In this document: positions 58,218 through 64,000 of the stretch, piece after piece
How the letters are laid out: every line of letters starts with the position of its first letter
Numbering within the stretch: position 1 is the first letter of the stretch
Assembly: GCA_963748385.1 (NCBI GenBank)
Contig: CAVVIQ010000010.1
Span: 194,892-258,891 of the forward strand
Length of the DNA stretch: 64,000 nucleotides
Direction of reading: 5' to 3'
DNA from: Rhodoblastus sp963748385
Lineage (GTDB): Bacteria > Pseudomonadota > Alphaproteobacteria > Rhizobiales > Beijerinckiaceae
Notes under the pieces: generated by a model
What the model saw: the letters and a program-made list of their open reading frames with translations, nothing else
Databases searched by the model: none
Told to the model about the DNA's origin: nothing
Program-made: the position numbers and the translations under genes

Positions 58218-59531
58218 TCATTGATGCAGCGATTCGCCATGGAGCGCGAGGTCGAGGCCGAGACGCTCGTCGTCGGACGAAACGCGCAGTCCCACCAGAG
58301 CATCGACGATCTTCAGCGCGACAGCCGTGCCGATGACGCACCACAGAATGACGATGACGACGCCCTCGGCTTGCACCAGCAATTGATGGGCGTTGCCTTC
58401 GAGCAGGCCGGAAATTCCCGGCTGGCCGTTCGAGGCGCTGACCGAGGCCGTGGCGAAGACGCCCGCCATCAGCGTGCCGAGAACGCCGCCGACGCCGTGG
58501 ACGCCGAAAACGTCGAGCGAATCGTCATAGCCCAGCTTCGCCTTCAGCGCGATCGAGGCCCAGTAGCAGATCCCGCCAGCCAGCACGCCGATGACGGCGC
58601 CCTGCCAGGGCAGGACATAGCCGGAGGCCGGGGTGATCGTGCCGAGGCCGGCGACCGCGCCGGAGATCAGGCCCAGAACCGAGGGGCGGCCGTTGTGGAG
58701 CCATTCGACGCCCGACCAGACCAGCGCGCCGGCGCAGGCGGCCAGATGGGTCGCGACAATGGCGTAAACCGCGCGCGAGCCGACGCCCAGCGCCGAGCCG
58801 CCGTTGAAGCCGAACCAGCCGACCCACAGCAGGCCGAGACCGACAAAGGCCATGGACAGGTCGAAAGGCGAGAAATTCTCCTTGCGGTAGCCGGTGCGGG
58901 CGCCAACCGTCAGAGCCGCGACGAGGCCGGCGACGCCGGCGTTGATGTGGACGACCGTGCCGCCGGCGAAATCGATGAGGCCCCATTGCGCGAGGAAGCC
59001 GCCGCCCCAGACCCAATGCGCGCTCGGGACATAGACGATGAACAGCCAGAACACGCAGAACAGCGCGAAGGCCGAGAATTTCATGCGGTCGGCCGTCGCG
59101 CCGCCAACCAGCGCGCAGGTGATGACCGCGAAGGTCATCTGATAGGCGCTGAACAGCATTTCCGGGATCGTCCTGGCCCATGGGCTGACGGTGTCCAGCC
59201 CGATGCCGCGCAGGAAAGCGGCCGAGGCGTCGCCGATCAGCGCGCCTTCGCCGCGGAAGGCGAGGCTGTAGGCGAGGACGAACCACAGCAGGGAGACGAT
59301 CGCGGTAGCCGCGAGGCTCTGGGCCATGGTCGCGAGAATGTTCTTCTTGCGCACCATGCCGGCATAAAACAGGGCCAGCCCCGGCAGGGTCATCAACAGG
59401 ACCAGAGCTGTCGAAAAGGTCATGAAAGCCGTGTCGGCCGGATCGATCGGGCTTTGCCCGGCGAAGGCGGGAACGGCGAAAAGACAGGAGGCGACGGCCG
59501 CGAGGCCGAGAGAGGCGGGCGAAAGTCTCAT
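58218..59531 (-). CDS. amtB: Ammonium transporter AmtB (copy 2)
   Basis: A 437-aa ammonium channel, shorter than copy 1 because it lacks the Ala/Lys insertion. A signal-like N-terminus (LAAVASCLFAVPAFA), the span motif HWVWGGGFLAQWGLIDFAGG and DVFGVHGVGGVLGTLM are conserved. It follows the second P-II gene by 42 bases. The two copies differ throughout, so they are paralogs, not a recent duplication. Confidence 0.95.
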   Translation of the reverse strand: MRLSPASLGLAAVASCLFAVPAFAGQSPIDPADTAFMTFSTALVLLMTLPGLALFYAGMVRKKNILATMAQSLAATAIVSLLWFVLAYSLAFRGEGALIGDASAAFLRGIGLDTVSPWARTIPEMLFSAYQMTFAVITCALVGGATADRMKFSAFALFCVFWLFIVYVPSAHWVWGGGFLAQWGLIDFAGGTVVHINAGVAGLVAALTVGARTGYRKENFSPFDLSMAFVGLGLLWVGWFGFNGGSALGVGSRAVYAIVATHLAACAGALVWSGVEWLHNGRPSVLGLISGAVAGLGTITPASGYVLPWQGAVIGVLAGGICYWASIALKAKLGYDDSLDVFGVHGVGGVLGTLMAGVFATASVSASNGQPGISGLLEGNAHQLLVQAEGVVIVILWCVIGTAVALKIVDALVGLRVSSDDERLGLDLALHGESLHQ

Positions 59532-59573
59532 GGCGGATCCGCGAAGTTTGGGAGAAAAAAAGACCGACGCCTC

Positions 59574-59912
59574 TCAGAGGGCGTCGTTGTCGGTCTCGCC
59601 GGTTCGGATGCGCCAGGCGCGTTCGATGGGGCTGACGAAGATCTTGCCGTCGCCGATCTGGCCGGTGTTGGTCGCCGCGCGGATCGCTTCGACGGCGGCC
59701 TCGACCTGCTCGTCCTTGACGGCGATCTCGATCCGCAGCTTGGGCAGGAAGCTCACGACATATTCGGCGCCGCGATAGATTTCGGTATGGCCTTTTTGCC
59801 GGCCAAAGCCTTTCACTTCACTGACGGTCATGCCGTCGATGTGAAGCCGCTGCAGGTTTTCGCGCACGTCGTCGAGTTTGAAGGGTTTTATGATGGCGGT
59901 GACGAGTTTCAT
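59574..59912 (-). CDS. glnK: Nitrogen regulatory P-II protein (GlnK-type, copy 2)
   Basis: A 112-aa P-II protein with Tyr51 in GHTEIYRGAEY, TGQIGDGKIF and RTGETD. It is paired with amtB copy 2. Its N-terminal part differs from copy 1 (LVTAIIKPFKLDDVRENLQR), suggesting a separate partner or regulation. Start at ATG 59912 by family length. Confidence 0.95.
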   Translation of the reverse strand: MKLVTAIIKPFKLDDVRENLQRLHIDGMTVSEVKGFGRQKGHTEIYRGAEYVVSFLPKLRIEIAVKDEQVEAAVEAIRAATNTGQIGDGKIFVSPIERAWRIRTGETDNDAL

Positions 59913-59957
59913 GATTTTGGCCAGATGAGGAATTCGCCGCAAGGGCGCGGCTTCACC

Positions 59958-59974
59958 TGTGCCATTTTTGTGCA
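59958..59974 (-). promoter_or_regulatory. NtrC-like site upstream of the second P-II gene
   Basis: TGCACAAAAATGGCACA on the minus strand matches about 14 of 17 positions of the NtrC consensus. It overlaps a perfect 8+1+8 palindrome (TTGTGCAT/ATGCACAA). It is only 46 bases ahead of the start, so it might repress rather than activate. Confidence 0.45.
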
Positions 59975-60064
59975 TAATGCACAAGATACCGCCATTAACG
60001 AAAAACAGATTCCATTATCTGGGCGTCATGCCTAACGAGAATGCAGAAATACGGTCTGCCCGCG

Positions 60065-60295
60065 TCATTCGTCGATACGCCGCGCCTCCTCGGGCAGCAT
60101 GATCGGAATGCCGTCGCGGATCGGATAAGCGAGACGGGCGGCGAGCGAGACCAGTTCGTTGCGCTCGCGGTCATAGCTCAAAGTGGTCTTGGTCAGCGGG
60201 CAGACCAGGATTTCGAGCAGGCGCGGATCAACCCCGGCGGCCTCGGCGGCCGATCCGGGCGCGGCTTGTATCGGTTTGGGCGGCGTGTCGTTCAT
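60065..60295 (-). CDS. Trm112-family protein
   Basis: A 76-aa protein with VDPRLLEILVCPLTKTTLSY and LVSLAARLAYPIRDGIPIML, the Trm112/YcaR pattern. The family activates methyltransferases in eukaryotes and archaea; its bacterial role is unclear. Only one of the usual zinc Cys is left (CPLTK), as in many proteobacterial members. ATG 60295 follows LON-domain and thioredoxin genes closely, so a three-gene operon is likely. Confidence 0.85.
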   Translation of the reverse strand: MNDTPPKPIQAAPGSAAEAAGVDPRLLEILVCPLTKTTLSYDRERNELVSLAARLAYPIRDGIPIMLPEEARRIDE

Positions 60296-60308
60296 CGTGC
60301 GGTCCCGA

Positions 60309-60995
60309 TCATTGGAGGGGCTTTGCGCCCTTGACGGCGCGCGACAGGGCCACTTCGCCGAGCGCGAGCAGCAGGTCGGCGCGGGCCAGCAATCCGGGCG
60401 CCTCCAGCAAGGCCTGCTTTTCGTCGTGGTCGAATGGCCCAATCATGGCGAAAACCGAAATCATGTCGGCGTCGGGCATCGATTCGACGTCGTTGCGCGC
60501 GATTTCCATCCGCAAGGCCTGGGCCAGGTCGAAGGCGACATTGTTGAGTTCGCTCCGCCGTTGCGCCGGCACTGCGGCGCCGGCGACGAAATCCTCCGGG
60601 AAGGCGCTGAAATCGGCCCAGGCCTCGCGATAAGGTTTTTGCGAATCGACTTCCGACAGGATCCGGAAACGCGAGATGCCGCTGAGAATCACGAAATAGC
60701 GCCCGTCGCCGGTCTCCGACAACTGGGTGATCCGCCCGGCCGATCCGATCGCGCGCAGGGCCGGGCGCTCGCCGGCGGACGTGTCCGCGCCTTCCACCGG
60801 CTGAATCATGCCGATGATCCGCTCCCCGCGCATGGCGTCGTCGAACATCGCAAGATAGCGCGGCTCGAAAATGTTCAGCGGCAATTGCCCGCCCGGCAGC
60901 AGGAGCGCGCCCGCCAGCGGAAACAGCGGTATGGTCGCTGGCAGGTCGGACGGTCCCGAATAGGTCTTGTTCATCGGCATGGCGGATCCAGTCAT
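60309..60995 (-). CDS. LON substrate-binding-domain protein
   Basis: A 228-aa protein consisting of the LON N-terminal domain (LPATIPLFPLAGALLLPGGQ, LPLNIFEPRYLAMFDDA, and RIIGMIQP) without ATPase or protease parts. Such proteins are common beside Trm112 and CnoX genes; the function is unknown. The ATG at 60995 overlaps the stop of the thioredoxin gene (ATGA), so I chose it over ATG 60974. Confidence 0.88.
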   Translation of the reverse strand: MTGSAMPMNKTYSGPSDLPATIPLFPLAGALLLPGGQLPLNIFEPRYLAMFDDAMRGERIIGMIQPVEGADTSAGERPALRAIGSAGRITQLSETGDGRYFVILSGISRFRILSEVDSQKPYREAWADFSAFPEDFVAGAAVPAQRRSELNNVAFDLAQALRMEIARNDVESMPDADMISVFAMIGPFDHDEKQALLEAPGLLARADLLLALGEVALSRAVKGAKPLQ

Positions 60996-61915
60996 GCAAA
61001 CAGGAAGGCCGACAATTGCTTTCGCGCGTCGCGCGTCACCGGGTCGAGCGGACCCCAGCTTTCGAACAGCTGGAGCAGCATCTTTCGCGCCGCGTCGTCG
61101 TTCCATCCGCGCTCGCGCTTGATGATGTTAAGCAATTCCTGAGCCGCCGCTTCGCGGCGGCCGGCGGCGTTGAGCGCCACCGCGAGATCATAGCGCGCCT
61201 GATGGTCGGTCGGGGCGTTTTCGACCCGCGCCAGCAGGAAGGCGAGGTCGCCGACCGAACCCGCCTGCTCCTTCAGCGCCAAAGCGGCGCGCGCCGCCGC
61301 GACCGCCGGCGCATTGGTCTGTTTGGCGGGGACCGCGTCGAGCAAGGCCCTGGCCTCGTCGAGCGCGTCGCGCTCGATCGCCACGCGCGCGAGGCCGGCG
61401 AGCGCCCCCGCGTGCTCGGGCGCCACATTGACGATCCGGCCGAAGACCTCTTCGGCCGAATCGATGTCGCCGGCGTCGAACAAGGCCTGCGCTTCGACGA
61501 GCAAAGCCTCCGGGTCCTCGGCGGCGGGGCCGATGCAGCGGTCGATGAAGGCCTTGACCTCGCGTTCGGGCAGCGCGCCCATGAAGGCGTCCACCATCTT
61601 GCCCTTGTGGAACGCGACCACCGCCGGAATCGACTGTATCCCGAGCTGCTGGGCGATTTCTGGATTGACGTCGATGTTCATCTTGGCGAGCCGGACCTCG
61701 CCGCGCCGTGAGGCGACAACCTTTTCGATCACCGGCGTGAGCTGGCGGCAGGGCCCGCACCAGGGCGCCCAGAAATCGACCAGCACCAGTCGCCGCGTCG
61801 ATTCGTCGACGACCTCGGCGCGGAAGGTCTGGAGCGACACCTCGACGACGTCCGCTCCGGCGGCGGTTGAGGATGGGAGGTTCTGATCGACTGATTGCAT
61901 CGCGGGTCCGTTCAT
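60992..61915 (-). CDS. Thioredoxin-like co-chaperone (CnoX/YbbN family)
   Basis: A 307-aa protein: a thioredoxin domain with active WAPWCGPCRQL near residue 47, followed by TPR-like helical repeats (EALLVEAQALFDAGDIDSA onward). This is the CnoX/YbbN architecture, whose members guard proteins from oxidation and hand them to chaperones. The CGPC site means it may also act as an oxidoreductase, unlike E. coli CnoX. Start ATG 61915 or 61900. It is followed by the LON-domain and Trm112 genes. Confidence 0.88.
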   Translation of the reverse strand: MNGPAMQSVDQNLPSSTAAGADVVEVSLQTFRAEVVDESTRRLVLVDFWAPWCGPCRQLTPVIEKVVASRRGEVRLAKMNIDVNPEIAQQLGIQSIPAVVAFHKGKMVDAFMGALPEREVKAFIDRCIGPAAEDPEALLVEAQALFDAGDIDSAEEVFGRIVNVAPEHAGALAGLARVAIERDALDEARALLDAVPAKQTNAPAVAAARAALALKEQAGSVGDLAFLLARVENAPTDHQARYDLAVALNAAGRREAAAQELLNIIKRERGWNDDAARKMLLQLFESWGPLDPVTRDARKQLSAFLFA

Positions 61916-62158
61916 TGCCAAAAGATCGTCAAAAATGCGCGCCGCCCCTCCGCGCATGAATGGCGAAACCGGCGGCGGTTTGAATGCTAAAATGGCCGTT
62001 CGGCGTCTCTTTCGCAACCAGGGGCGCGGATTTACCACGGCGAAGCGCATATTTTTAGCCGGAGAACAGATGCGTGAAAAAGAACGCCTCCCCCTGTTGC
62101 AATGTCGCAGGCTTTACGGCATATAGCGCCCACGGCGCTGCTGCGCCGTCCCACGGAT

Positions 62159-62233
62159 GCGGGTGTAGCTCAGGGGTAGAGCACAACCTTGCCAAGGTTG
62201 GGGTCGAGGGTTCGAATCCCTTCGCCCGCTCCA
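62159..62233 (+). tRNA. tRNA-Gly (anticodon GCC)
   Basis: 75 nt with encoded CCA. The acceptor stem GCGGGTG/CGCCCGC (one T-G pair), the anticodon loop TTGCCAA and the T-loop TTCGAATC are clear. It stands alone. Confidence 0.95.
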
Positions 62234-62411
62234 TTTTCTTATAAATCAAACAATTGCGAAGACGATTCGGCGCGGGCTCGAACCGCCGCGGCCGCGTTTC
62301 GATTCCGCACGACAGATCGAGCGGCGCCGGCGGATCGCCCCGGCTCCGAAACCGCATGATCCCGCGCCAGTGCGTCGCCGCTATGCCCTTTATTCTTTTC
62401 GATATGGAGAA

Positions 62412-62487
62412 TGGCAGGAGTGGCCGGGCTCGAACCGACGACACCCGGTTTTGGAGACCGGTGCTCTACCAACTGAGCTACACTCCT
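62412..62487 (-). tRNA. tRNA-Trp (anticodon CCA)
   Basis: 76 nt with encoded CCA. The acceptor AGGAGTG/CACTCCT, the anticodon loop CTCCAAA flanked by CCGGT/ACCGG, and the T-loop GTTCGAGCC are clear. It lies downstream of tuf on the same strand, as in many proteobacteria, but no secE follows it here. Confidence 0.95.
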
Positions 62488-62686
62488 AGGCGGCGCATGC
62501 CGCGCCGACGATGGCGTTTCTTTGCCTCAATTGTCCGTCCCGCGCAAGAGCGGGATCGCGGTTTTGTCGTCGATCTCCGCTTCGCGCAGGCAATTCGCGC
62601 CATCGAAGCAAAAAAGGACCGCGTCCAGATCACGCCATGGCCAGGACAGCGCTTCGGATTCGCGCTCACGACGCCCTCCACAACGC

Positions 62687-62711
62687 AAAAAGGGGGGCCT
62701 GGCGGCCCCCC
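62687..62711 (-). terminator. Terminator after tuf
   Basis: An 8-bp GGGGGGCC/GGCCCCCC stem with a 4-base loop is followed on the minus strand by TTTTT. It separates tuf from tRNA-Trp. The other bases of 62488-62810 hold the relic and hairpin described separately. Confidence 0.85.
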
Positions 62712-62737
62712 TTCGGACTTGCGTCCATTCCCGGAAA

Positions 62738-62770
62738 TTACTCGATGATCGCCGCGACGACGCCGGCGCC
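62738..62770 (-). pseudogene. Relic of a tuf 3' end
   Basis: Reads GAGVVAAIIE and a TAA on the minus strand, the same C-terminal residues as tuf at 62811, with different codons. A perfect 9-bp hairpin GGAGTGCGG/CCGCACTCC (62777-62797) lies between relic and gene. Confidence 0.6.
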
Positions 62771-62810
62771 GCAATAGGAGTGCGGTTTCCGCACTCCGTC
62801 GTTGCGGCCA

Positions 62811-64000
<1,190 letters not shown>

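Noticed and set aside
62055..62411. secE expected after tRNA-Trp
   Set aside because: The usual tuf-tRNA-Trp-secE order made me look, but no SecE-like membrane helix is encoded; the frames are shadows of the tRNA region.

Overview
The window looks like a GC-rich alphaproteobacterial chromosome of the order Hyphomicrobiales (Rhizobiales), probably near the Beijerinckiaceae/Methylocystaceae. Support comes from an Irr-type Fur regulator, the fabA-fabB-fabI block, the rimP-nusA-ylxR-infB-rbfA-truB-rpsO-pnp operon, two glnK-amtB pairs and the porin types. The family-level placement is inference from remembered similarity, not a search.

Layout. 1-8.4 kb: a LOG-family protein, a DUF2076 protein, irr, fabA/fabB/fabI, a GT-C type membrane protein and an FAD oxidoreductase. 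8.4-18.9 kb: the translation/transcription operon on the minus strand, with a clear promoter and a terminator-like hairpin in its leader. 19-25.3 kb: an L,D-transpeptidase, then an accessory cluster with a macro-domain-like protein, a tyrosine-phosphatase-like protein, several unknown small genes, an 84-bp repeat present twice and a broken AraC regulator.

25.32-52.57 kb: a 27-kb genomic island. A 48-bp direct repeat of the 3' part of tRNA-Arg(CCT) bounds it; the complete tRNA is at the right end and a frameshifted tyrosine integrase is at the left end. The left part is a decayed phage-satellite-like replication module (integrase, AlpA-like protein, primase/helicase in many frames, inverted iterons, DUF5681 fragment). 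The centre is well preserved. It encodes cobalt-type thiocyanate hydrolase (scnB-scnA-scnC plus the P15K-type chaperone), a DsrE-like protein, an FNT-family anion channel, a truncated NiCoT transporter, cyanase, a glycolate-oxidase-like Fe-S protein, beta-carbonic anhydrase, an outer-membrane channel, a CynR-like LysR regulator and a CbiMNQO cobalt importer. The proposed logic: import thiocyanate/cyanate and cobalt, hydrolyse thiocyanate to carbonyl sulfide and ammonia, and convert cyanate to ammonia and CO2. The scn and cbi operons share an almost identical promoter with a LysR-type box, so cobalt uptake and the cobalt enzyme are probably switched together. The right part of the island is scrap: an scnA-like relic, a porin fused to a CbiO tail, a frameshifted OprB porin, an IS1182-like relic and an HsdR tail.

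52.6-64 kb: backbone again, with a nuclease-like secreted protein, an M48 lipoprotein, two glnK-amtB operons, a TesB thioesterase, Trm112-, LON-domain and CnoX-type proteins, tRNA-Gly(GCC), tRNA-Trp(CCA) and tuf, which lacks only its first base in this window.

Many genes carry single-base frameshifts, often in G/C runs (fabA, the FAD oxidoreductase, rimP, integrase, glcF, oprB). In essential fabA and rimP a sequence error is likelier than real decay. In the island's ends, genuine decay is plausible.
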